A program made the translations under genes and the position numbers. A stretch of DNA of 64,000 bases from Chelativorans sp. ZYF759. GTDB lineage: Bacteria; Pseudomonadota; Alphaproteobacteria; Rhizobiales; Rhizobiaceae. The notes beneath the pieces were generated by a model. That model had not been told where the DNA came from and searched no databases. It saw only the letters and a program-made list of their open reading frames with translations. Numbering within the stretch: the stretch's first letter is position 1; each line of letters opens with the position of its first letter. Below are positions 52,241-60,225 of the stretch, in pieces. The DNA lies in the NCBI RefSeq assembly GCF_012911015.1, contig NZ_WVVV01000006.1:1-64000 (forward strand), given 5' to 3'.

Positions 52241-54198
52241 TCCGCCGCCTCCCGCACACGCGCCAGGTGGCCGCAATTGGCTTTCACCAGCGCCTCGGCC
52301 AGCGGCGGGCAGACGCTGTTGCCACAGCACGAGCCCTGCACGGTTGCCGTGATCGGGCTGCCGTCCGGCCGCCGGTCGATGATGTAGCTGTCGGGGAACC
52401 CTTGCGCCCGGAACCGCTCGCGCGGCGTCAGCATGCGCATGCCGATATCGGCGATGGCGAAGGTCTCGCCGTCGATGTCGACTGTCACCAGCCCCATGCG
52501 GTCCTTCACCGTGTCGGTGTGCATCGGGTCCGTCACGACCGAACCGTCCCCGGTGCCGTAGTACTTGGTGAGGAAACCGGAGATCAGGGCGGCGTGCTGC
52601 CCGCCCGCCATGATGGTCTTGGCAGGCTTGCGCAGATCGCCTTCTCCGCCCCGCGTGTTCGAGGTGTAGGACCACGAGAGATGCGCCGCCACGACGCTCT
52701 GCTGACTGGCACCGAATGCCCCGCCCGTCGTGATTGTCGCCACCGGCTTGCGCGCATCATGGCCCACCACGCCGGTATTGTGCTGGGCGAGGAACGCGGC
52801 CACGACGCCATGGCGGTTGCCGCCCGCCGTATCGGTCGCCAGCGGCTCTTCCGGCCGCCTGCCGCGATCATGACCGCCGTCGCCTTCGCCATAGTAGGAC
52901 GTCACGTGCGCCGCCACGACCGCATGCTTCGCCGCACCGGCCACTTGCGTGCCAAGCGGCTTGTCGACATCAAGTGCGCGGGGCGCCTGACCCTTCCGCT
53001 CGCCATAGCCAGTCTGCACCATGGTCGCCGCCACCACGCCGATCGGCGCCGCCCCGCCCGGCTTCTTGATGTAGCTGTTGGCCGTCACCGTCGGCGCCGG
53101 CTCGTCGAGGCCGGATCCGGTCGAGCCGGATTGGAACTTCGTCAGATGGGCCGCAATGACCGCGTTCTGGTCCTTCGGACTTGCGGTCACCGTGTGCAGC
53201 GGCGCGTCAACCGACCTGTTGCCGCCACCATGCTGGCCATAAGTGACGACCGGCACGACCACTGCATGATCGCTCCGGCTGTGAGCCGTCTGCGTCCGCA
53301 CCGGCTCGTCGACTGAGTGCACGCGGGCGTCGCCGGCATGCGCCACCGGCACGATGAACGGCTTCTTCGCCTCCAGCACGTAGCGCACGATCCCGCGTGC
53401 GATGCGCTTCATCGTGGCGTCGGCCAGCGGGCGGATCGCCCTGACCCCATGCTTGTCCATGATCTCGGCCGCGCTGTCGAAGATCGAAGGGCATGGCAGT
53501 GACCAGTCGATGATCTCTGCCGCCGTCCGCCAGGGCTTCTTGCGCCCCGCGATCACGTCCGGATCGTCGGGCTTCCCGTGCGTCGGCTCCGGCCAGACGA
53601 TCGGCCGCCCGTCGCGGCGCGCGATCATGAAGAAGCGTTTGCGGATGGTCGGCGCGCCATAGTCGCAGGCGCGAAGCTCGCGCCATTCCATGCGATAGCC
53701 GAGCCGCTTCAGCTGTGCCGTCCACAGCGCGAAAGTCTGGCCGCGGCGCTCGCGGCAGGGCTTGCCTTCCGCCGTCACCGGCCCCCAGTCGCGGAATTCC
53801 TCGACGTTCTCCAGCATGATGACTTCCGGCCGCACGCGCCGCGCCCACAGCACCACGACCCAGGCCAGATCGCGGATCGACCGCTTGACCGGACGACCGC
53901 CCTTGGCCTTGGAAAAATGCTTGCAGTCGGGCGAGAACCAGGCGAGCCCGACGCGCCGATGCCCCACCGCCTCCAGCGGATCGACCTGCCAGATGTTCTT
54001 CGACAGATGCAGCGTTGCGGGATGGTTGACCTCGTGCATGGCCAGCGCATCGGCATTATGGTTGATCGCGATGTCGGGTGAGCGACCGAGCGCCATCTCG
54101 ATACCCGTCGAGGCCCCGCCGCCGCCCGCGAAGGAATCGACGATCAGCGCCTCGCCGGCAGAGCCCATGGGCGCAACGGTATCGAACAGGGTTTTCAT
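52237..54198 (-). CDS. Cytosine-5 DNA methyltransferase with repeat-rich recognition region
   Basis: A 653-residue Dcm-family enzyme. Motif I is DSFAGGGGAS (21-30). Motif IV is SPDCKHFS (89-96, catalytic C92) instead of the usual PPCQxxS. Motif VI is ENVEEF (130-135). Motifs IX-X are LTPRERFRAQGFPDSY and GNSVCPPLAEAL. Between VIII and IX lie about eight degenerate repeats of the form EPxxTxTAxxxHAVVxAxL. It probably protects phage DNA from host restriction. ATG at 54198. Confidence 0.92.
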   Translation of the reverse strand: MKTLFDTVAPMGSAGEALIVDSFAGGGGASTGIEMALGRSPDIAINHNADALAMHEVNHPATLHLSKNIWQVDPLEAVGHRRVGLAWFSPDCKHFSKAKGGRPVKRSIRDLAWVVVLWARRVRPEVIMLENVEEFRDWGPVTAEGKPCRERRGQTFALWTAQLKRLGYRMEWRELRACDYGAPTIRKRFFMIARRDGRPIVWPEPTHGKPDDPDVIAGRKKPWRTAAEIIDWSLPCPSIFDSAAEIMDKHGVRAIRPLADATMKRIARGIVRYVLEAKKPFIVPVAHAGDARVHSVDEPVRTQTAHSRSDHAVVVPVVTYGQHGGGNRSVDAPLHTVTASPKDQNAVIAAHLTKFQSGSTGSGLDEPAPTVTANSYIKKPGGAAPIGVVAATMVQTGYGERKGQAPRALDVDKPLGTQVAGAAKHAVVAAHVTSYYGEGDGGHDRGRRPEEPLATDTAGGNRHGVVAAFLAQHNTGVVGHDARKPVATITTGGAFGASQQSVVAAHLSWSYTSNTRGGEGDLRKPAKTIMAGGQHAALISGFLTKYYGTGDGSVVTDPMHTDTVKDRMGLVTVDIDGETFAIADIGMRMLTPRERFRAQGFPDSYIIDRRPDGSPITATVQGSCCGNSVCPPLAEALVKANCGHLARVREAAE

Positions 54199-54500
54199 GC
54201 CGCCGCCCTCACTTCCCGCATGGCGATGTCGTCGGGCGAAGCCACGCGCAGGCGGCCGGACTGGATGCCCGACAGCAGCCCCGCCATGAGGCACCGAGCG
54301 GCGGTATTGGTCGGCCAGAACGCGAGGTCGAAGAAGATCACCGGCGTGCCGCGCGACCAGCCGACCAGCTGGGCGGCCCGCGTGATGGTGCGCACGTCGT
54401 CGGCAACCTCTACCGCCGTGCCTGTTTCGCAGAGCAGCCCGTGATCGCGGGCGATCTTGCGGGCGGCCAGATGGTCGGGCGCGACGATGAGCAGGGTCAT
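54195..54500 (-). CDS. Hypothetical early phage protein
   Basis: A 101-residue protein (TLLIVAPDHLAARKIARDHG; TPVIFFDLAFWPTNTAARCL) with an alternating strand-helix pattern like the first part of a nucleotide-binding Rossmann-like fold, but without a P-loop. Function unknown. Four-base overlaps on both sides. Confidence 0.6.
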   Translation of the reverse strand: MTLLIVAPDHLAARKIARDHGLLCETGTAVEVADDVRTITRAAQLVGWSRGTPVIFFDLAFWPTNTAARCLMAGLLSGIQSGRLRVASPDDIAMREVRAAA

Positions 54501-54973
54501 GATTTTCCCCCCGAAAGCGCGATGTCGCCAAATCCATTGATCGCGCCCTTGGAGGGCCGGGATGGCGTCCCGAAGTGGCGGATCAGCGTGCTGAGCAGTG
54601 CCCGGTCAGAGGGGGTCGTCTCGCCCTGGTCGTGACAGAAGATGTAGAGCGCGGCCTGGACGTTCTCGATCGGGAGCCAGGCACCAGGCGCCGCCACCAC
54701 ATGTGCGGTCACGAATTCGTCGAGCAGCTGGCGCGCCGTCTTCATGGGAGCGGCCCCCGCAAAACTCTCCTGCACAAGGGCATGCGGCTGGGGCGCCTTC
54801 CCTCGCAGCGCGCCGGGCGGCACGGCAAGCCCGGCCTCGCGCGCCAGAAGTCCCGCCTCGTGGCGCATGGCGTCGGGCAAGGCCTCGAGCCGCGCAGGAT
54901 CGGGAAAGGCCTGCCCGAAGCGATCGGGAATACGAGGACCGCGCGGGCGCGGGATCACACCAAAGGCGGTCAT
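54497..54973 (-). CDS. Hypothetical early phage protein
   Basis: A 158-residue protein with a Pro/Arg-rich N-terminus (TAFGVIPRPRGPRIPDRFGQ) and a helical C-terminal half (TARQLLDEFVTAHVVAAPGA, SDRALLSTLIRHF). No domain recognised. It is part of the overlapping early gene chain. Confidence 0.6.
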   Translation of the reverse strand: MTAFGVIPRPRGPRIPDRFGQAFPDPARLEALPDAMRHEAGLLAREAGLAVPPGALRGKAPQPHALVQESFAGAAPMKTARQLLDEFVTAHVVAAPGAWLPIENVQAALYIFCHDQGETTPSDRALLSTLIRHFGTPSRPSKGAINGFGDIALSGGKS

Positions 54974-55338
54974 GCGGACACCTCGCCGCCAGCCGCCCGC
55001 ACCGAGGTGACGGCGGGAAGATGGCCCATGGAAGTGCTTCGGGGCGCCGGCTGCGGAACACCGCGCGCGTGATGGGCAAACAGGCCGAACGCATGCAGAT
55101 CCTCGAGTTCCAGCCCGACCACGCCGCCGCGCTCGCGCCGCATGATCCACGCCCATTCGACCGAGGAGCGGTATTTGCGCGGCTCGAACCAGATGGCAAA
55201 GCAGCGGCTGCCATTAGGAATATTGCCGATCGCCTGGCTGGTGGTCACGACCGAGACGCCTTCGGGCGGCTGCGGGCGGCCGAACAGCGTGACGAGCGCC
55301 CGCTCGGGCCGCGTGGTGATGATGGTCAGTTCACCCAT
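54970..55338 (-). CDS. Hypothetical early phage protein
   Basis: A 122-residue protein. The middle (VEWAWIMRRERGGVVGLELE) is compact and conserved-looking, and the N-terminus is beta-rich. Function unknown. Overlaps both neighbours. Confidence 0.55.
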   Translation of the reverse strand: MGELTIITTRPERALVTLFGRPQPPEGVSVVTTSQAIGNIPNGSRCFAIWFEPRKYRSSVEWAWIMRRERGGVVGLELEDLHAFGLFAHHARGVPQPAPRSTSMGHLPAVTSVRAAGGEVSA

Positions 55339-55669
55339 GCCTGCTATCCTCCTCAGCTGCCCGGCTGGCCGGGGTCCGTTTCACGTTTGAAGCACTGCAA
55401 CAGCCTGATTTCGCTGGCATCTGTTCGGGCGGCAGGTAGAAGCGGCGGATGTCGACGCCGAGCCAGTCGCAGATGGCGATGACCTTGTGCACGGCGATCA
55501 TCTGGCCCGACGCGGCCCGCGACAGATCCGTGAAGGTGACGCCGATCGTGCCGGCCAGCGCCCGATAGCCGCTGCCATCGGCCGACAGCCGCGCGCGCAC
55601 CAGAATGGCAAAGCCGCGCCAGTCGTAATCGGCCCGCTCGGGCGAGCGCGCGTTCTGGAGCCCACTCAT
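55331..55669 (-). CDS. XRE-like HTH protein
   Basis: A 112-residue protein with a Cro/CI-type helix-turn-helix at about 28-75 (YRALAGTIGVTFTDLSRAAS, then VHKVIAICDWLGVDIRRFYL). The C-terminal 30 residues are low in structure. It probably regulates an early phage promoter. It overlaps a second HTH gene upstream by four bases. Confidence 0.7.
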   Translation of the reverse strand: MSGLQNARSPERADYDWRGFAILVRARLSADGSGYRALAGTIGVTFTDLSRAASGQMIAVHKVIAICDWLGVDIRRFYLPPEQMPAKSGCCSASNVKRTPASRAAEEDSRHG

Positions 55670-56016
55670 TGCGCGTGTCCCCCGCCCGAAGCACGCAAGC
55701 CCGACCGGGCGTCGGGCCGCGTGGCCCGCCCCGCCGGAGTGCCAGCAGGCGAAGCCTGCGGTACGGCGCGTGAGGCATCCCTGAGAAACAGCGTCGGCTG
55801 TTCGCCGATCCAGTCGCACAGCGCGAAGAATTCGTAGGCGCCTGGGTTGCGGCCGCGCGCGGCGCGCTGGACGGCGTCCGGCTCGATGCCGCTTTCGCGC
55901 GCCACCCGCCGCACCGTCTTGCGGCGATGGATGCGCCGCGCTTCGAGAAACAGCGCGAACACGTCGAAATCCACCATGGCAGGATCGAAGGCGTCGACAC
56001 GCGGGGGCACGTTCAT
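55666..56016 (-). CDS. XRE-like HTH protein whose C-terminus runs through a hairpin repeat
   Basis: A 116-residue protein with an HTH region at about 28-80 (RRKTVRRVARESGIEPDAVQ, YEFFALCDWIGEQPTLFL). The last 35 residues (from about RAVPQASPAGTPAGRATRPD) are encoded by hairpin repeat copy 2, so the repeat has become the C-terminal tail of this gene while keeping the overlap with the next gene. Confidence 0.65.
   Translation of the reverse strand: MNVPPRVDAFDPAMVDFDVFALFLEARRIHRRKTVRRVARESGIEPDAVQRAARGRNPGAYEFFALCDWIGEQPTLFLRDASRAVPQASPAGTPAGRATRPDARSGLRASGGGHAQ
55695..55776 (-). repeat. Multi-hairpin repeat, copy 2
   Basis: An 82-bp element closely matching copy 1 at 21030-21110. It shares CCTCACGCGCCG, GGGCCACGCGGCCC (CATGC in copy 1) and CCCGACGCCCGGTCGGG. 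The variable stem here is GCAGGC-TTC-GCCTGC; its compensatory differences from copy 1 keep the pairing. Confidence 0.7.
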
Positions 56017-58646
56017 TCCGCCGCCTCCGCCTGTTCGGGGCTGATTTCGGCGAGATAATCGAACAGCGTCGGCGCCCTGCCCCCGCCCGAAGCGATTTCG
56101 GCATAGGCGCAGCCATCGGCGAAATAGCTGGGGTTGAGTTCGACGGCCACGGCCTTGCGGCCGAGGTGAAGCGCGCACCACGGCACCGTCATGATGCCGC
56201 CGAACGGGTCGAAGACGGTCTCCCCTTCCATCGAATGCTGCAGGATCGTGCGGTCGACGATGTCGAACTGCAGCGGGCACAGATGCATCTCCTGCCCCTT
56301 CGATTTCTGCATCATGTTGAGCGTGCGCATGCGCGCCACGTCGCTCCAGATCTCGGGATGGGCGACATGGGGCGGCGCGATCATGAAGGTCGGCGGCAGC
56401 CGGTGTTTTTCGTCCAGCGCCTCCGTCAGCGCGACATGCGCCTCATGGTCGTAGACATTGGACAGTGCCCAGGCCTTCCAGCCGCGATAGACGTCGCGAC
56501 CGTCGCGACCGACCAGGTCGGCCAGCTCGGCAGGCAGAAGCGGACGGTCTCCGCTTGACCGCCACACGCCATGCGCGTCGATCTGCCAGCGGCCCCGGCT
56601 GTAGCCGGCCGCATTGAGCCATTCGTCTTCGGCCCATTCCTTCTTGGCCTTGGTCACCGGCGTGTCGGCATAGCCATTGGAACGGTCGGTCGGCGGTTTT
56701 CTGAATTTCAGCAGATATTCGGGCATGCCGTTGCCCATCCGCGTCCCGTCCTTGCACTGCTCCGACCAGCCCAGCCGATAGGTCTGGTTGTTCTCGCGGA
56801 CCACGTCGGTGGCGATGGTGACGCGCGACAGGAAGGCAAAACCGTGCTTTCGGAAATGCGCCACGCAGTCGTCGGAGAACGGGCTGACGGTCTGGAAGCC
56901 CAGCCCGTTGATGCCACCCGGCACGATACGGTCCTTCACGTGGATGACCGCCACCCGGCCGGGCTTGAGCACACGCAGGAGCTGCGGGGTCAGAAAGTCC
57001 ATCTGCGCCCAGAAATGCGGGTCGTCGTCCGTGTGGCCGAAATCGTTGAAGGACGGGGTGTATTCATATTGCGTGGAGAACGGAATCGAGGTGACGATCA
57101 GGTCGACGCTGTCGTCTTCCATCGCCCTCGTCTCTTCCACGCAGTCATTGTGCACGAGCCGGTAGTTCCGGCCGGTGACTTCGCGCCGCTCGACGCCCAT
57201 GGAACGCTTGAGCGCCCCGTCGATCGCCTGCTCGGCCAGGCCGAAGCGGCGGATGATCGCGGCCATCTTCTCGGCCTGTTCCTCGAACTGGCGCCAGCGG
57301 CGCTCCAGCTCGCGGCGGATATGCCGCTCGGCTTCGGTATGGATGAGGTCGAGCCGGCACTGCCCCTCCTGCCCGAAACGCTGGATGCGGAAGACGGACT
57401 GGATGAAATCGTGGAACTTGAAGCCGATGCCGAGATAGACCGCCCAGCTGCAATGTTTCTGGAAATTGCAGCCCGAGCCGTTGAGAACGGGCTTTGTCGC
57501 CAGCTCCTGGAACTCGCCGCGCGCGAAACCGATGACGCGGGCTTCCTTCTCGTCTTCCTTCAGCGTGCCCCACACGCTTTTTGCGCCGGGTATCGCCTTC
57601 TCGATCGCCTTCCGCTCGTCTTCCAGATCGTGCCAGATGATGCGGTGCGCGGCGGGATCCTCGCTGCGGATTTCCATGAGTTTTGCGATCCGGGCGTCGA
57701 GCGAGCGCCGTTTTTCCCGGCTGGCCTCGACCACGCCGAGCGCGGTGGAGACGAAGAGCCTCTTTTGCCCGTCCTTCTCGGCACCCGCCTCGCCATGATC
57801 CGTGGCAACCTCGTGCCAGCGAATGTCGAGCGGCGGCAGGTCGTAGCCCTCGTCGGAATAGCCGAGATCGGAGGGCTTCTGGACGAACAGCGCCCAGCTC
57901 GCGACCCACAGCCAGAACTCCTCCTCCTTGTGAGGGTGGAGCGTCAGCTTGTCGGCCTTTTCCGAATTGCGCCGGAAGAAGCGGGTCTTTGCCTCGCCCA
58001 CATCCATCACGCCTAGGAACGCGGCATAGGCCAGCAGTTCGATGAATTCGTTCGGGTCGGGAATGGCCGTGGCCACGAAGCGGTACTTCACGCCCTCGCG
58101 CTTGACCCCGGCCTTGCGGTCGTCGCCGGCGAATTTCGCCATGAACTCGCGGAACGTTTTCGAGCCGCCGAAGCCGCGCAAGCAGGCCGCCTCGTCGAGC
58201 GACGCGGCGGTGAAGATCGACGGGTCGAGCTTGCCGTCGCGCACCGTCTCGTAATTGGTCAGGTGAATGACGACCTGGTCGCCGCCCGCCGCATTCGCAG
58301 GCTCCAACTCAAGGGCCGAGCGTATGAACTTGAGCCGGACGTTCGGATGCCGTGTCTCGGCCTCGAGGAAGAATTCGTGGCGCACGCCGAGCGGCACCAC
58401 GATCAACGCATGGCCGCCCTCGTGCTTCATGCACTGGCGCAGGATCTCGATCTGCGTCGAGGTCTTGTGCAGCCCAAAACGCAGGAAGAGCGCGCGGCGC
58501 CCGCCCCGGCAGGCCCAAGGTACGATCGCCCGCGTCATCTCCTTCAAAAGCGGGTTGACGCCGCCAGGATCGACCTCGAACCCGGCCTGCGGGGCAAGCT
58601 TCGCCTTGGCTTTCAGGAAATCGGCATAGGCGGGAAGCGCGTTCAT
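56013..58646 (-). CDS. SNF2-like helicase / DNA methyltransferase fusion
   Basis: An 877-residue protein. Residues about 25-460 follow a SNF2-type helicase plan: a Walker A-like RFGLHKTSTQ (56-65), DEAA (151-154) for the DEAH box, and a motif VI-like QSVFRIQRFGQ (416-426). Key residues are degenerate (GLHKT for GLGKT). Residues about 490-860 form a beta-class N6-adenine/N4-cytosine methyltransferase, with motif IV TSIPF (519-523, usually TSPPY) and motif I FDPFGG then AVELNPSYF near the end. The target site is unknown. It overlaps the GcrA-like gene by four bases. Confidence 0.85.
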   Translation of the reverse strand: MNALPAYADFLKAKAKLAPQAGFEVDPGGVNPLLKEMTRAIVPWACRGGRRALFLRFGLHKTSTQIEILRQCMKHEGGHALIVVPLGVRHEFFLEAETRHPNVRLKFIRSALELEPANAAGGDQVVIHLTNYETVRDGKLDPSIFTAASLDEAACLRGFGGSKTFREFMAKFAGDDRKAGVKREGVKYRFVATAIPDPNEFIELLAYAAFLGVMDVGEAKTRFFRRNSEKADKLTLHPHKEEEFWLWVASWALFVQKPSDLGYSDEGYDLPPLDIRWHEVATDHGEAGAEKDGQKRLFVSTALGVVEASREKRRSLDARIAKLMEIRSEDPAAHRIIWHDLEDERKAIEKAIPGAKSVWGTLKEDEKEARVIGFARGEFQELATKPVLNGSGCNFQKHCSWAVYLGIGFKFHDFIQSVFRIQRFGQEGQCRLDLIHTEAERHIRRELERRWRQFEEQAEKMAAIIRRFGLAEQAIDGALKRSMGVERREVTGRNYRLVHNDCVEETRAMEDDSVDLIVTSIPFSTQYEYTPSFNDFGHTDDDPHFWAQMDFLTPQLLRVLKPGRVAVIHVKDRIVPGGINGLGFQTVSPFSDDCVAHFRKHGFAFLSRVTIATDVVRENNQTYRLGWSEQCKDGTRMGNGMPEYLLKFRKPPTDRSNGYADTPVTKAKKEWAEDEWLNAAGYSRGRWQIDAHGVWRSSGDRPLLPAELADLVGRDGRDVYRGWKAWALSNVYDHEAHVALTEALDEKHRLPPTFMIAPPHVAHPEIWSDVARMRTLNMMQKSKGQEMHLCPLQFDIVDRTILQHSMEGETVFDPFGGIMTVPWCALHLGRKAVAVELNPSYFADGCAYAEIASGGGRAPTLFDYLAEISPEQAEAAE

Positions 58647-59095
58647 TCCGCCGCCTCGAGCAATTCCCGCCCGGCCTGCGTGGCGCGTTGGGCGTGGTGG
58701 GCGCAGTAGCGTCCGGAAGCGCGCGGCGCGCCGCAGACCGGCATGTCGGGACCCGAGGCTGAAAGCGGCGGGCCGGCAAAGAACAGGCAGAGCCCGGCTT
58801 CGACCGCCTGCAGGAAGGGCGCCGAATCGAGATCGGGCGCCGGCACGGGGCGTGGCGGTGCCGGCTTCGGCTTTTCGGCGCGGCGGATTGGCGCTGCCGC
58901 CCTGGGGGAGCCGGGTTTCGGCCCGGAGCGGCCGGCACGGCCGCGCAGGGGAAACCGGTCGCGGTGGCGGTTCATGATGCCCAGCACCGCCGAGCGCGAG
59001 ACGTCGCCCAACGCGGCCACGATCTCGCCCGAGGAAAGCCCCTCGTTCCACAGCCTGGCTGCATGGCTGATCCGCTTCTCCGTCCAGCTGCTCAT
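58643..59095 (-). CDS. GcrA-like cell-cycle regulator homologue
   Basis: A 150-residue protein. The N-terminal helices (MSSWTEKRISHAARLWNEGL then EIVAALGDVSRSAVLGIMNR) match the DNA-binding domain of GcrA. The C-terminus VCGAPRASGRYCAHHAQRA keeps the Cys-rich ending that in GcrA contacts sigma-70. The middle is a Pro/Arg linker. In Caulobacter GcrA activates promoters carrying methylated GANTC; here it is adjacent to a methyltransferase gene. A phage-borne copy could redirect host cell-cycle transcription or regulate phage genes. Confidence 0.8.
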   Translation of the reverse strand: MSSWTEKRISHAARLWNEGLSSGEIVAALGDVSRSAVLGIMNRHRDRFPLRGRAGRSGPKPGSPRAAAPIRRAEKPKPAPPRPVPAPDLDSAPFLQAVEAGLCLFFAGPPLSASGPDMPVCGAPRASGRYCAHHAQRATQAGRELLEAAE

Positions 59096-59592
59096 GGGAA
59101 GTCGCCTCCCGCGTTGTTCTTGACGACGATGCCGATCGTGCCGAGCCGCCCCTGGACGGAGCGCAGCACGCGGCAGGCTTCCTCGATTTCCATGTTGATG
59201 CGGCGCCGGTCGGCCTCGCACAGCGTGCCGTCGGCCATGGCATGCAGGATGGCGGCCACGACTTCCGCGCTTTCGGAGCCGATGCGGGCGATCTCGCGCA
59301 GGCACAGATCGCCATTGGCCGGCCGCGCCTCGGCCACCAGCCGGTAGCCCAGCAGCGTCGCCATGGCGGCCACGACGACCGGGCCGCCCGCCATGCGGTC
59401 GAGATCGACGGCCACGTCGATCGGGCAATGCCTGTCATCCTGTTCGGGCGCGCCGTAACGCGACAGATCGGCCTCGCCGACCCGGGTCATGTGCTGGACG
59501 GAAGCCGCACCGCCGCCGAGCTTGGCGGCGCGCCGCACTGACATGGACAGCGCCCGGCGTTCCTGCGGCGTGGTCTCGCGCAGCTCAGCCAT
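59092..59592 (-). CDS. CII-like phage regulatory protein
   Basis: A 166-residue protein with an HTH-like segment (ERRALSMSVRRAAKLGGGAA) near the N-terminus and VDLDRMAGGPVVVAAMATLL in the middle, resembling the phage regulatory protein CII family of P2-like phages. The exact HTH boundaries are uncertain. The frame is open upstream to 59655. It overlaps both neighbours. Confidence 0.6.
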   Translation of the reverse strand: MAELRETTPQERRALSMSVRRAAKLGGGAASVQHMTRVGEADLSRYGAPEQDDRHCPIDVAVDLDRMAGGPVVVAAMATLLGYRLVAEARPANGDLCLREIARIGSESAEVVAAILHAMADGTLCEADRRRINMEIEEACRVLRSVQGRLGTIGIVVKNNAGGDFP

Positions 59593-59887
59593 GGTCGCCG
59601 CCCCGGCAAGAATGAGCGCGGGAATTGCCGTGACGCGACGTGAGCGCGCGATCATGTTCGGCGTAGAGAGCGGAGAGGCCGATCATCTCGCAGCGCGCAC
59701 ACACGAGCTGCTCGACGAGTTTGGCAGGGGAGACACCATCATGGGCGGCAGCCAGGATCAGCAGCGGCCAGACGGTTTCGGGCAGGCGCAGGTCGATACC
59801 CGGACGGGGATCGACACCAGGCGCGATGTCCTGCTGCACGAGCTTCTCGCGACCCCAGGGCGCGTAACGGCAAGCCTCACTGCTCAT
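59585..59887 (-). CDS. Hypothetical early phage protein
   Basis: A 100-residue protein. A helical core (LPETVWPLLILAAAHDGVSP then KLVEQLVCARCEMIG) precedes a basic tail. No domain recognised. It is the second gene after cro, in an unbroken overlap chain. Confidence 0.6.
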   Translation of the reverse strand: MSSEACRYAPWGREKLVQQDIAPGVDPRPGIDLRLPETVWPLLILAAAHDGVSPAKLVEQLVCARCEMIGLSALYAEHDRALTSRHGNSRAHSCRGGDHG

Positions 59888-60141
59888 TCTGCTGCCTCCC
59901 CCAGTTCCAGAAACCGTTCCGGCCGGTTCGCCCTGAGCCAGTCGAGCCGCGTGGCGTGCATGTCCTGGGCGGCAACCGCGCCTTCGGTGAGCGCCGCGAT
60001 GCGCTCGACCAGGTCGGCATCGGCCTTGTTCTGGCCGGTCTCGATGCGCTGGAAGGAACGCGCGCCCCCATCGAGCCCCAGCGACATCGCGCATTCGCCC
60101 TGTGACTTTCCCGCCGCCAATCGCCAGTGTCTGAGTTCCAT
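59884..60141 (-). CDS. Cro-like HTH repressor
   Basis: An 85-residue XRE-family protein: MELRHWRLAAGKSQGECAMS then SFQRIETGQNKADADLVERI is a standard Cro-type HTH. It is the first gene of the leftward early operon and divergent from the CI-like repressor. The ATG at 60141 has no ribosome binding site, and the predicted transcript would start about one base upstream, so it may be translated from a leaderless mRNA. Confidence 0.85.
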   Translation of the reverse strand: MELRHWRLAAGKSQGECAMSLGLDGGARSFQRIETGQNKADADLVERIAALTEGAVAAQDMHATRLDWLRANRPERFLELGEAAE

Positions 60142-60148
60142 GGCACAA

Positions 60149-60201
60149 AAATGGCCATATGGGCCAATTATTGTCAAGCCATTTTATGGCCTATTGCGCC
60201 A
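60149..60201. promoter_or_regulatory. Immunity control region: divergent promoter and operators (cro/cI)
   Basis: On the minus strand TTGACA (60177-60172) is 17 bases from CCATTT (60154-60149), the likely cro promoter. Palindromes overlap it: TGGCCATATGGGCCA (60152-60166), GCCATTTTATGGC (60178-60190) and TGGCCTATTGCGCCA (60187-60201). The repeated half-site GCCAT/TGGCC is probably the CI and Cro operator. On the plus strand TTGTCA (60171-60176) with TATTGC (60192-60197) could be the repressor promoter. Confidence 0.7.
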
Positions 60202-60225
60202 TGGCGGAAAATGGCGGTTTCGGCC

